Shown piece after piece: positions 28,222 through 36,493 of a stretch of DNA of 64,000 nucleotides. The stretch's first letter is position 1. Each line of letters starts with the position of its first letter. The notes beneath the pieces are model-generated. The model was not told the origin of the DNA. It did not search any database and saw nothing but the letters and a program-made list of their open reading frames with translations. This DNA comes from Dactylosporangium siamense (GTDB lineage Bacteria; Actinomycetota; Actinomycetes; Mycobacteriales; Micromonosporaceae), in the NCBI RefSeq assembly GCF_016862795.1, contig NZ_BONQ01000038.1:25792-89791 (forward strand), given 5' to 3'. The position numbers and the translations under genes were made by a program.

Positions 28222-29087
28222 TGCATGTCCTCCAACATCTGTGACGACAACCCGGACCCGGCCGGCACCAGCAGCACCGTGCCGTCGGGCTGCGGCTCGA
28301 CCCCGACCAGCGAACCGGGCGGCAGCAGGCGCAGCGCCTCCTGCGGCAGGTGCACCGTACCGTCGCGACCGACCACCGCGTAGTCCTCTCCGCGGCGGCC
28401 TTCGGCGCCGACCCGGCCGTCCCGGATGGTGACGGTGCGACCCATCCGGTGGCCGACGTCCGGGTCGTGCGTCACGACGACCACCGTCGTGCCGGCCCGG
28501 CGGACCGCGTCCAGGGCGTGGAGCACCTCGTCGCGGGCGTGCGTGTCGAGCTGGCTGGTCGGCTCGTCGGCGAGCAGCAGTCCCGGCCGGGCGGCCAGCC
28601 CGACGGCGAGCGCCAACCGTTGACGCTCACCAGGAGAGAGTCGCTGCGGCCGCTGCCGGTTGCGTCCCCGTCCGTTCAGACCGACGGTGGCCAGCACCTC
28701 ACGTGGGTCCGGCAGCTGCCGGCGCCGCCCGCCGGGGATGCCGCGCTGGGCGAAGCGCACGTTCTGCTCCGCGGTCAGGTAGGGCAGCAGGTTGCGCGAG
28801 GCACCCTGCAGCACCACCCCGACGTCGGTGGCGCGCAGCTGCTGCAGCTCGGCCGCGGTGGCCCGGGCCAGGTCATGCGTGCCCACGCTGACCCGGCCCG
28901 CCGACGGCGGCAGGAGGCCGGCGAGCAGCGACAGCAGCGTCGACTTGCCCGACCCGGACGGGCCGAGCAGGGCGACCGACTCGCCCGGGGAGATGTCGAG
29001 GTCGACCCCCGACAGGGCCACGACGTCGTAGCCCTCCAGGCGGTAGATGTACACCAGCCCCCGGCACGTCACCGCAAGCCCGCTCAC
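28218..29087 (-). CDS. ABC transporter ATP-binding protein with AbrB-like C-terminal domain
   Basis: A 289-residue paralogue of the ATPase at 18080. Seen: Walker A GPSGSGKSTLLSLL, signature LSPGERQRLALAVGLA, Walker B LLLADEPTSQLDTHA, switch His VVTHDPDVGHRMG. The C-terminal extension from about residue 230 (GRDGTVHLPQEALRLLPPGS, then VGVEP and DGTVLLVP) repeats the AbrB-like pattern seen in the other ATPase. GTG 29087 overlaps the stop of the permease gene (GTGA). Longer in-frame sequence upstream runs antisense-like inside the permease gene and is rejected. Likely motor for the permease at 29084. Confidence 0.87.
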   Translation of the reverse strand: MSGLAVTCRGLVYIYRLEGYDVVALSGVDLDISPGESVALLGPSGSGKSTLLSLLAGLLPPSAGRVSVGTHDLARATAAELQQLRATDVGVVLQGASRNLLPYLTAEQNVRFAQRGIPGGRRRQLPDPREVLATVGLNGRGRNRQRPQRLSPGERQRLALAVGLAARPGLLLADEPTSQLDTHARDEVLHALDAVRRAGTTVVVVTHDPDVGHRMGRTVTIRDGRVGAEGRRGEDYAVVGRDGTVHLPQEALRLLPPGSLVGVEPQPDGTVLLVPAGSGLSSQMLEDMQ

Positions 29088-32000
29088 TGTGCACCGTCCC
29101 GCAGTCGTTCCGGCGTGGCGCGGCCCATCAGGCGGAGCACCATCAGCACCACCGCCAGAAGACCGCCCACGATGACGGCGACCGCCACGGGCAACGCGCC
29201 CATGCCGAGCCGCAGGGTGAAGGGCTCGGCGACCCCGACCGTGACGAGCGGGATGCCGGGCAGCATCACCATCGCGCCCACCAGCCCGGCGGCGAGACCG
29301 ACGACGAGCGGCAGGCCGAGCAGCGCCCGGTACTCCCGGAACACCGCCCGGCGCAGCTGCCCGGCGCGCACCCCGGCCACCCGCAGCGCGGCGAGCTCGT
29401 AGAGGCGGGCCCGGACCCCGACGTACGCGGTGAGCAGCACCACGCCGATCGCGAGGAGGATCGCCGCGCCACCGGCGAGCAGGTAGAGCCACAGCCCGAG
29501 GGCCGGTGCGCGGCGGGCCAGCTGCGCGAGCTGCCCGTCGATGGTCTCGGTGCGCAGCACCTGCACCCCGGCCGCGGCGAGCCGCCGGTCGAGGTCCGCG
29601 GGTGCGGCGGAGGAGGCCCACACCTCGTAGCGCAGGGTGGCGTTGTCGGCGAGGCTGGCGCCGCGCTCGGCCATCCGGGTGGCGTAGTCGAGGTCGAAGA
29701 GCACCCCGCGACGGCCGGCCCGGGGCAGCTCCGTGGCGTGCGCCGCGACCGTGAACGGCTGCGGCTGGTCGGAGAACCCGGGCAGTTTGAACGTCGCCGC
29801 GGCCGCGTCGTCGGTGGGCGCGCCACCGGCGAGGACCGCGGGCAGCGCCTCGGGCGTGTCGACGTGCTCCACGACGGCGTCGGCGGGGTCGCTGCCGGCG
29901 ACGTCGACGCCGAGCGCCGCGCCGGACCGGACGGTGACCTGCGCGCCGCCGGTGGACAGGCGCGGCCGCCAGCGGCCGGCGAGGTCGAAGCCCGCCGTGA
30001 GGGGCGCGCCGTCGGTGCTCAGGCCGCGGACGGCGACGCTGACCGCGAAGGGTTCGCTGCCGCCGGCGGCCCGCCCGATGGCCAGGCCGACGAGCCGGCA
30101 GCCGGTCGCGCAGCCGGTGAGGGCCGCGTGGTAGGACTTCGTGCCCTTCCCCAGGCCGCCGAGCGGCACCGTGCGGGGCGGCTGCCCGGGCGCGGCGACG
30201 ATCGCGGCGACCCGCAGCGCCGGTTTGGCCGGCAGCGCGTCGACGGAGATCTCGGCGGCGAGGTCCTTGCCCACCCGCAGCGGCGCGGCGACGTTCGGGT
30301 GCAGCCGCGCGGCCAGGTCGCCGACCTCGGCCCGGGAGTGCCCGCGCCAGACGGCGACGTCCGCGAACCGGCCGGACTGCACCCCGATCAGCTCGACCGG
30401 GACGTTGTCGAAGCGCTGGCTGGCCCGCACGACGGCCATGGCGTGACCGCCGGGGTCGGCCTTGTCGACCGCGGCCTCCAGCGCGGCGGGGTGGTCGGCG
30501 GCGACGGTGAGGACCCGCTGCGCGCCGACGGTGTCGTCGGCGGCGTCGCGGCGGGCCTGCGCGGCGGCGTCCCACGCGGTCGCGGCGAACGTCAGCAGCG
30601 CCACCGCGACCGTGACCACGACGACCAGCCGCTGACCGCCGGGACGGCGGGACAGCTGCGCGGCGGACAGCAGCGGCACGATCCGGCCGCGGCGGCGGGC
30701 GATCCGCAGCCGGGCCTGCGACCACAGGCCGAGCAGCCGGGCCGCGGCGATGCCGAGGACGACGGCGAGCAGCGGCGGCGCCAGCAGTGCCAGGGGTGAG
30801 CCGCGGTCGTTCACGGCGGCGGCGAGGCTGGCCGCGGCGAGCGCCACGACGACGCCGTCCGCGACGCCGGCCCGCCAGCCACCCCGCTCGGGGACGCGCC
30901 GCAACAGACCCAGGACCGGCCGGGCCAGGGTCTGCCGGCCGGCCAGGAGGGCGGCGGCCAGGCCCGCGACCAGGGCCAGGCCCGCGGCGGCGAACACCGG
31001 CCAGCGCACCTCGACCCGGACGCCGTCGGCGAGCAGCGCCCCGGCGGCGGCCTGCACGAGCAGCAGGCCGGCGGCGATCCCGACGGGCACCGCGGCGGCG
31101 GTCAGCAGCAGCACCTCACCCAGGCCGAACCTGGCGGCCCGCCCGGCCGGATAGCCACGAAGCTTCGCCAGCGCGATTTCCGGCGCCCGTTCCTCGGTCA
31201 GCGACGCGACGAGCAAAAAGAGCACAAACCAACACAAAAGCAGCAATGGTACGGCGATGACCGGCGCTGTCCGTCCGATGCTGGACTGGTCGGTGTCGAT
31301 GTCGCGAAGGACCGCCGGGAGGGTGGTGGTCACCTCGAGCTCCTCGCCCCGCAGCCGGTCACCCAGGATCTGGATGCCGTCGCGGAGCCCGGCGACGTCG
31401 TCGAGCCTGATCCGGTCCGCCCGCAGCGGGTATTCCAGCCGGGTCGTCAGGGTCGCCGCGCGGTCCAGGCGCAGGTCGTCCTCGGTCATCGAGAACACGG
31501 CGTCGACCGTGGAATCGCTGGCGCTGAAGTAGGAGGTGCGGCCCCAGTACGCGGCGTCGCCGTCCTTCGGGGTGTAGACGCCCCGGATCGTGAAGGTCTT
31601 GTCATGCCCGCCGGTCGCCGGCCCCATGCGGACGGTGAGCCGGTCGCCGACCTTCAGGTTCTGGGCCGTGGCGGTGCGCCGGCTGACCGCGATCTCGCCC
31701 GGGTTGTCCGGGCAGTCGCCGTCGATCGTGAGGTGATAGCAGGCGTTGTCGCGGTACGCGAGCCGGCCGCTCACGTCACCCACCGCGATCTCGGTGTCGA
31801 TGGCCGCGACCGGCAGGTCGAGCCGGTCGGCGAGCAGCTGGTCCTTGGCGAGCGCGGTGTTCATGGCCAGCCGGATCTCGGCGAGGTCCTTGAACGCGGC
31901 GCTGTCTGCGGTGCCCTTTGCCCCGACGGTCAGCCCGGTCGCGTCGGTGGACGCGGCGGACAGGCCATCGGTGAGCACGGACTGCTGCGCGGCACGGCTG

Positions 32001-32113
32001 TACGCGGGTGCGAGCACGGCCGCCGTGGTCGCCGTCACGGCGAGGAGGAAGACCACGAACGACCGGCCGGCCCGGTATCTGATGCCACGCAGCATGACGG
32101 TCCAGGCCGTCAA
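29084..32113 (-). CDS. FtsX-like ABC transporter permease, paralogue B
   Basis: A 1009-residue permease, third paralogue of the A1/A2 family, with an N-terminal membrane segment (about 18-38), a central block (about 275-540, with VPLLLLCWFVLFLLVAS) and three C-terminal segments. Conserved cysteines: Cys125/Cys134 (RDNACYHLTIDGDCP) and CATGCRLVGLAI near 665. A TTG start at 32113 is preferred because AGGGGG lies 8 nt upstream; ATG at 32095 (MLRGIRYRAG) is possible and would still leave the first membrane segment. It is followed by two coupled ATPase genes. Cargo unknown; envelope lipid or peptide handling is the usual role of the family. Confidence 0.87.
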   Translation of the reverse strand: MTAWTVMLRGIRYRAGRSFVVFLLAVTATTAAVLAPAYSRAAQQSVLTDGLSAASTDATGLTVGAKGTADSAAFKDLAEIRLAMNTALAKDQLLADRLDLPVAAIDTEIAVGDVSGRLAYRDNACYHLTIDGDCPDNPGEIAVSRRTATAQNLKVGDRLTVRMGPATGGHDKTFTIRGVYTPKDGDAAYWGRTSYFSASDSTVDAVFSMTEDDLRLDRAATLTTRLEYPLRADRIRLDDVAGLRDGIQILGDRLRGEELEVTTTLPAVLRDIDTDQSSIGRTAPVIAVPLLLLCWFVLFLLVASLTEERAPEIALAKLRGYPAGRAARFGLGEVLLLTAAAVPVGIAAGLLLVQAAAGALLADGVRVEVRWPVFAAAGLALVAGLAAALLAGRQTLARPVLGLLRRVPERGGWRAGVADGVVVALAAASLAAAVNDRGSPLALLAPPLLAVVLGIAAARLLGLWSQARLRIARRRGRIVPLLSAAQLSRRPGGQRLVVVVTVAVALLTFAATAWDAAAQARRDAADDTVGAQRVLTVAADHPAALEAAVDKADPGGHAMAVVRASQRFDNVPVELIGVQSGRFADVAVWRGHSRAEVGDLAARLHPNVAAPLRVGKDLAAEISVDALPAKPALRVAAIVAAPGQPPRTVPLGGLGKGTKSYHAALTGCATGCRLVGLAIGRAAGGSEPFAVSVAVRGLSTDGAPLTAGFDLAGRWRPRLSTGGAQVTVRSGAALGVDVAGSDPADAVVEHVDTPEALPAVLAGGAPTDDAAAATFKLPGFSDQPQPFTVAAHATELPRAGRRGVLFDLDYATRMAERGASLADNATLRYEVWASSAAPADLDRRLAAAGVQVLRTETIDGQLAQLARRAPALGLWLYLLAGGAAILLAIGVVLLTAYVGVRARLYELAALRVAGVRAGQLRRAVFREYRALLGLPLVVGLAAGLVGAMVMLPGIPLVTVGVAEPFTLRLGMGALPVAVAVIVGGLLAVVLMVLRLMGRATPERLRDGAQ

Positions 32114-32158
32114 GATGTGCCCCCTGTGCTGGTCGAGCTGAAGGTTGACCCGCAGACC

Positions 32159-33139
32159 TTAGCGGCCGTTCGGCGCTTCGGTCATGGTCACCAGCTCTCC
32201 TGCCGCGGTGTGCGGATCCAGGTCACCGTCCGCGACCTGCCGCGCCAGGTCCGCCAGCACCGCACCGTCCCTGAGGGCTTCCATCCGGGCACGCAGCGTG
32301 CCCAGGGCGATCGCCTCGATCTCGGCGGCGGCCCGGCGCTCCCGCCGTTTCCGGAGCTCGCCGGTGTCCTGCAGGTGCTCCCGGTGCTCCGTGATCGCCG
32401 CCACGATCTCCTCGACGCCCTCGGCCCTGGCCGCGACGGCGCGCAGCACCTTGGGCCGCCACTGGCCGGGGGCCCGCTCGCCGAGGCCGATCATGCCCTG
32501 GATGTCGCGGTACGTGGCGTCGGCGCCGTCCCGGTCGGCCTTGTTGACCACGAAGATGTCGGCGATCTCCAGCACCCCGGCCTTGGCCGCCTGGATCGAG
32601 TCGCCCATGCCGGGGGCGAGCAGCACGAGGGTGGTGTCGGCGAGCCCGGCGATCTCGACCTCGGCTTGGCCGACGCCGACCGTCTCCACGACCACCGGGT
32701 CGCAGCCGGCGCCGTCGAGCACCCGCACCGCCTGCGGGGTCGCCGCCGACAGCCCGCCGAGGTGGCCCCGGCTGGACATCGAGCGGATGTAGACGCCGGG
32801 GTCGGTGGCGTGGTCCTGCATCCGGACCCGGTCGCCGAGGATCGCCCCGCCGGTGAACGGGCTGGACGGGTCGACGGCGAGCACACCGACCCGCTTCTGC
32901 TGCTTCCGGAAGATCCGGACCAGCTCGTTGGTGGTGGTCGACTTGCCCACGCCGGGCGAGCCGGTCAGCCCGATGACGTGGGCGTCGCCGGCGAACGGCG
33001 CGAGGGCCGCCGCGACCTGCGGCAGCACCTCGTCACCGTCCTCGACCAGCGACACCAGGCGCGCGACGGCGCGGGGGTCACCCTCCCGCGCCCTCGTGAC
33101 CAGCTCTGGAACGTCCCGCGATCGGCGGATACCTGTCAT
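32159..33139 (-). CDS. meaB: MeaB/ArgK-type GTPase, chaperone of B12-dependent acyl-CoA mutase
   Basis: A 326-residue G3E-family GTPase. Seen: P-loop GSPGVGKSTTTNEL, AVDPSSPFTGGAILGDRVRM, MSSRGHLGGLSAAT, VVVETVGVGQAEVEI and the guanine motif VVNKADRDGAD. These proteins gate adenosylcobalamin loading and protect methylmalonyl- or isobutyryl-CoA mutases from inactivation. ATG 33139 begins MTGIRRSRDVPELV, the family-typical N-terminus; an upstream ATG at 33226 would overlap the thiolase gene. It follows the thiolase gene by 19 nt, so the two are one transcript. In Streptomyces the same order thiolase-meaB beside mce is known (recalled). Confidence 0.93.
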   Translation of the reverse strand: MTGIRRSRDVPELVTRAREGDPRAVARLVSLVEDGDEVLPQVAAALAPFAGDAHVIGLTGSPGVGKSTTTNELVRIFRKQQKRVGVLAVDPSSPFTGGAILGDRVRMQDHATDPGVYIRSMSSRGHLGGLSAATPQAVRVLDGAGCDPVVVETVGVGQAEVEIAGLADTTLVLLAPGMGDSIQAAKAGVLEIADIFVVNKADRDGADATYRDIQGMIGLGERAPGQWRPKVLRAVAARAEGVEEIVAAITEHREHLQDTGELRKRRERRAAAEIEAIALGTLRARMEALRDGAVLADLARQVADGDLDPHTAAGELVTMTEAPNGR

Positions 33140-33158
33140 GTGTTGAATGATCGCCGCT

Positions 33159-34346
33159 TCAGGACTTCGGCACCCGGAGCAGCAGCGCGTCACCCTGGCC
33201 GCCGCCGCCGCACAGCGCCGCGGCACCGAGGCCGCCGCCGCGGCGGCGCAGCTCCAGCGCGAGCGTCAGGGCCAGCCTGGCGCCGGACATGCCGATCGGG
33301 TGGCCGAGCGCGATGGCGCCGCCGTTGACGTTGACGATCGCGGGGTCGATGCCCAGGTCGGCGGTCGACTGCACGCCCACCGCGGCGAACGCCTCGTTGA
33401 TCTCCACGAGATCAAGGTCGGCGGTGGACAGGCCGGCCTTGCCCAGGGCGTGCTTGATCGCGCTGGACGGCTGGCTGGTCAGCGAGTTGTCGGGGCCGGC
33501 GACGTTGCCGTGCGCGCCGATCTCGGCCAGCCAGGTCAGCCCGAGCTCCTCCGCCTTGGCCCTGCTCATGACGACGACCGCGCAGGCCCCGTCGGAGATC
33601 GGCGAGGACGTCGCGGCGGTGATGGTGCCGTCCTTGCTGAACGCGGGCCGCAGCTTGGCCAGGGTCTCGACCGTGGTCTCCGGCCGGATCTGCTCGTCGT
33701 CGGTGACCAGCAGCGGGTCACCCTTGCGCTGCGGGATCTCCACCGCGACGATCTCCTCGGCGAAGCGCCCGTCCTTCTGCGCGGCGGCGGCCTTCTGGTG
33801 GCTGGCCGCGCCGAACGCGTCCTGCGCCTCGCGGGTGATCCCGAGCCGGGCGACGTGCCGCTCGGTCGACTCGCCCATCGACACCTGGTCGTAGGCGTCG
33901 GTCAGGCCGTCCAGGGCCATGTGGTCCCTGATGACGACGTCGCCGTACTTGTAGCCCTGCCGCTGCCCGACCAGCAGGTGCGGGGCGTTGGTCATCGACT
34001 CCATGCCGCCGGCGACCACGATGTCGAACTCGCCGGCCCGGATGAGCTGGTCGGCCAGGGCGATCGCGTCGAGGCCGGAGAGGCAGACCTTGTTGACGGT
34101 CAGCGCCGGCACCGACATCGGGATGCCGGCGTCGATGGCGGCCTGGCGGGCGGGGATCTGGCCGGCGCCGGCGGTCAGCACCTGACCCATGATCACGTAC
34201 TGCACCTGCTCGGGCGCGACGCCCGAGCGCTCGAGCGCCGCCTTGATGGCGACACCGCCGAGCTTGGTGGCGGGAAAGTCCTTGAGCGCACCGAGCAGTC
34301 GCCCCATCGGCGTGCGGGCGCCGTTGACGATCACCGATTGAGTCAT
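33159..34346 (-). CDS. Acetyl-CoA C-acetyltransferase (thiolase)
   Basis: A 395-residue thiolase that condenses two acetyl-CoA to acetoacetyl-CoA or runs in reverse. Catalytic residues are visible: nucleophile Cys88 ([10 protein letters not shown]), His349 ([12 protein letters not shown]) and Cys379 (LCGGGGQG). The [13 protein letters not shown] loop is typical of the biosynthetic/acetoacetyl type. ATG 34346 is chosen because GGAAGG lies 8 nt upstream and [13 protein letters not shown] is the family start. It is the first gene of a thiolase-meaB unit and divergent from the epimerase gene; the candidate operator at 34389-34404 lies between them. Confidence 0.94.
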   Translation of the reverse strand: MTQSVIVNGARTPMGRLLGALKDFPATKLGGVAIKAALERSGVAPEQVQYVIMGQVLTAGAGQIPARQAAIDAGIPMSVPALTVNKVCLSGLDAIALADQLIRAGEFDIVVAGGMESMTNAPHLLVGQRQGYKYGDVVIRDHMALDGLTDAYDQVSMGESTERHVARLGITREAQDAFGAASHQKAAAAQKDGRFAEEIVAVEIPQRKGDPLLVTDDEQIRPETTVETLAKLRPAFSKDGTITAATSSPISDGACAVVVMSRAKAEELGLTWLAEIGAHGNVAGPDNSLTSQPSSAIKHALGKAGLSTADLDLVEINEAFAAVGVQSTADLGIDPAIVNVNGGAIALGHPIGMSGARLALTLALELRRRGGGLGAAALCGGGGQGDALLLRVPKS

Positions 34347-34388
34347 CGGGAGGCCTTCCGAGAGATGGTTCACATCGCACCGTCGCGA

Positions 34389-34404
34389 CTGAACGATTAC
34401 TAGG
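34389..34404. promoter_or_regulatory. Candidate acyl-CoA-gene operator between thiolase and epimerase genes
   Basis: CTGAACGATTACTAGG matches the icmA-side site (CTGAACGATCGCTCAG) at 12 of 16 positions, with the left half identical. It sits centrally in the 73-nt divergent promoter region and could control both directions. Confidence 0.5.
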
Positions 34405-34419
34405 GTTCAGACTATCGCC

Positions 34420-34896
34420 ATGACCTCCTCCGACCCGCAGTTGGATATCTCACCCGTCGGCATCCTGCGCATCGACCACGTCGGTATCGCGGTCGCGGAT
34501 CTCGACGTGGCGATCGAGTTCTATGCCCGCGTCTTCGGCATGCGCGTCGTGCATGAGGAGACGAATGAGGAGCAGGGTGTGCGCGAGGCGATGCTGTCGG
34601 TCGGGCCGGCCGACGACGGCGGTCGCCTGCAGCTGCTCGCCCCACTGAGCCCGGCCTCGACCATCGCGAAGTTCCTGGACCGCAGCGGTCCGGGCCTCCA
34701 GCAGCTCGCGTACACGGTGACCGACATCGATGCCACGAGCGCCGAGCTGCGCTCCCGCGGCGTGCGGCTGCTCTACGACGAACCGCGCCGCGGCACGTCG
34801 GATTCGCGCATCAATTTCGTGCACCCGAAAGACGCCGGAGGCGTACTCGTGGAGCTGGTGGAGCCGTCCCGAGCAGCTTCGAGCAACCACTCCTGA
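34420..34896 (+). CDS. Methylmalonyl-CoA epimerase-like VOC protein
   Basis: A 158-residue vicinal-oxygen-chelate protein in the place where Streptomyces has methylmalonyl-CoA epimerase. Seen: RIDHVGIAVADLDVAIEFY, NEEQGVREAMLSVG, LQLLAPL, DEPRRGTSDSRINFVHPKD and GVLVELVEP. The metal ligands His20, Gln71 and Glu145 align with those of the epimerase (His12, Gln65, Glu141 in the propionibacterial enzyme). The fourth ligand, normally in GLHHIA, is missing: the sequence reads GLQQLAY at 92-98. It may be a Gln-liganded subgroup, or act on ethylmalonyl-/methylmalonyl-CoA differently. ATG 34420 lacks a clear ribosome site. It precedes ccr in the same direction. Confidence 0.82.
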   Translation: MTSSDPQLDISPVGILRIDHVGIAVADLDVAIEFYARVFGMRVVHEETNEEQGVREAMLSVGPADDGGRLQLLAPLSPASTIAKFLDRSGPGLQQLAYTVTDIDATSAELRSRGVRLLYDEPRRGTSDSRINFVHPKDAGGVLVELVEPSRAASSNHS

Positions 34897-34932
34897 ACCG
34901 CCCAGTGGACTTCTTCACAGGCCGGTTCCTGA

Positions 34933-34948
34933 TTTAGCTACCGTTCAG
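34933..34948. promoter_or_regulatory. Candidate acyl-CoA-gene operator upstream of ccr (inverted orientation)
   Basis: The minus strand reads CTGAACGGTAGCTAAA, matching the icmA-side motif CTGAACGATCGCTCA at 12 of the first 15 positions. It lies about 106 nt upstream of the ccr start and just ahead of the structured leader. Confidence 0.48.
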
Positions 34949-34961
34949 TAACGTCCGGGTC

Positions 34962-35029
34962 AGGGCATCGAGATGTGTTGCCGATCCCCATAGGCACCCC
35001 GCTTTCCGGGGTCCCACCCTTGATGCCTT
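34962..35029 (+). promoter_or_regulatory. Structured 5' leader of ccr (possible cis-acting RNA)
   Basis: AGGGCATCGA at 34962-34971 pairs with TTGATGCCTT at 35020-35029 over ten positions (two G-U pairs) and encloses a perfect hairpin ACCCCG-CTTTC-CGGGGT at 34996-35012, plus a smaller GCC...GGC pairing at 34980-34995. The Shine-Dalgarno sequence TTAGGAG at 35041-35047 follows. The fold resembles a small junction; no known riboswitch class was recognised. Confidence 0.45.
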
Positions 35030-35053
35030 CATCCCTGACGTTAGGAGCCACCG

Positions 35054-36403
35054 GTGCAGCAGATCCTCGACGCGATCATGCAGGCGGAAGGTGCCGCGGA
35101 CCCGGCGGCCGAGCTGCGCGCCGTGGCCGGCCTGCCGGTGCCCTCGTCGTATCGCGGCGTGGTCGTGCGCGCCGACGAGACCGACATGTTCGACGGCCTC
35201 GCCACCCGCGACAAGGACCCCCGCAAGTCCCTGCACGTGCAGGAGGTCCCCACCCCCGAGGTCGGCCCCGGCGAGGCGCTGATCGCGGTCATGGGCAGCG
35301 CGGTCAACTACAACACCGTCTGGACCTCGATCTTCGAGCCGGTCTCGACGTTCGGCTTCCTGCAGCGGTACGGCCGGCTCAACGACCTGTCGAAGCGCCA
35401 CGACCTGCCCTATCACGTGGTCGGCTCGGACGCCGCCGGCGTGGTGCTCAAGGTCGGCCCGGGCGTGAGCAAGTGGAAGCCGGGCGACGAGGTGGTCGCG
35501 CACTGCCTGAGCGTCGAGCTCGAGGACGCCACCGGCCACGACGACACGATGCTCGACCCGCAGCAGCGGATCTGGGGCTTCGAGACCAACTTCGGCGGCC
35601 TCGCCGAGCTGGCCCTGGTCAAGGCCAACCAGCTCATGCCGAAGCCCACCCACCTGTCCTGGGAGGAGGCGGCCTGCCCCGGGCTGGTCAACTCCACCGC
35701 CTACCGGCAGCTGGTCTCCCACCACGGCGCGCAGATGAAGCAGGGTGACACCGTCCTCATCTGGGGCGCGTCCGGCGGCCTCGGCTCCTACGCCACGCAG
35801 TTCGCCCTCAATGGCGGCGCGACCCCGATCTGCGTGGTGTCCAGCCCGCAGAAGGCCGACCTGTGCCGGGCCATGGGCGCCGAACTGGTGATCGACCGCT
35901 CGTCGTACACCTTCTGGAAGGACGAGCACACCCAGGACACCGCGGAGTGGCGCCGGTTCGGCGCCGAGATCCGCGCCCTGACCGGCGGCGACGACCCGGA
36001 CATCGTGTTCGAGCACCCCGGCCGCGAGACCTTCGGCGTGAGCGTCTACGTCGCCAAGCGCGGCGGCACGATCGTCACCTGCGCCTCGACCTCAGGGTTC
36101 ATGCACCAGTACGACAACCGGTACCTCTGGATGAACCTCAAGCGCATCGTCGGCAGCCACTTCGCCAACTACCGCGAGGCATGGGAGGCGAACCGGCTCA
36201 TCGCGCTCGGGCGGATCCATCCGACGCTGTCGCGCGCGTATCCACTGGACCAGACCGGCCAGGCCGCGCACGACGTGCACCGCAACGCGCACCAGGGCAA
36301 GGTCGGCGTGCTCTGCCTGGCACCCACCGAGGGCCTCGGCGTCCGCGACCCCGAGCTGCGCGCCCGGCACGAGCCGGCGATCAACCGCTTCCGGAACCAG
36401 TAA
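35054..36403 (+). CDS. ccr: Crotonyl-CoA carboxylase/reductase
   Basis: A 449-residue medium-chain reductase that carboxylates crotonyl-CoA reductively to ethylmalonyl-CoA (or reduces it to butyryl-CoA) with NADPH. The CO2-pocket residues of carboxylating members are present: Asn85 (GSAVNYNTVW), Phe176-Glu177 (IWGFETNFGG) and His369 (VGSHFANYREAWEANRL). The Rossmann motif is IWGASGGLGSYATQFAL. This supports a real Ccr rather than a plain quinone reductase. GTG start 35054 with TTAGGAG 6 nt upstream. It lies beside epimerase, thiolase and MeaB, consistent with ethylmalonyl-CoA/butyryl-CoA metabolism and supply of polyketide extender units. Regulation may involve the upstream operator and leader. 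Confidence 0.95.
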   Translation: MQQILDAIMQAEGAADPAAELRAVAGLPVPSSYRGVVVRADETDMFDGLATRDKDPRKSLHVQEVPTPEVGPGEALIAVMGSAVNYNTVWTSIFEPVSTFGFLQRYGRLNDLSKRHDLPYHVVGSDAAGVVLKVGPGVSKWKPGDEVVAHCLSVELEDATGHDDTMLDPQQRIWGFETNFGGLAELALVKANQLMPKPTHLSWEEAACPGLVNSTAYRQLVSHHGAQMKQGDTVLIWGASGGLGSYATQFALNGGATPICVVSSPQKADLCRAMGAELVIDRSSYTFWKDEHTQDTAEWRRFGAEIRALTGGDDPDIVFEHPGRETFGVSVYVAKRGGTIVTCASTSGFMHQYDNRYLWMNLKRIVGSHFANYREAWEANRLIALGRIHPTLSRAYPLDQTGQAAHDVHRNAHQGKVGVLCLAPTEGLGVRDPELRARHEPAINRFRNQ

Positions 36404-36493
36404 CCGCGTTCCAGAGACTCCGCGACGGGACGGTCACAACGATGTGGCCTCCCGCCGCGGTTTATTTTGCCCGGAACCGGCAGAACGCCCACG

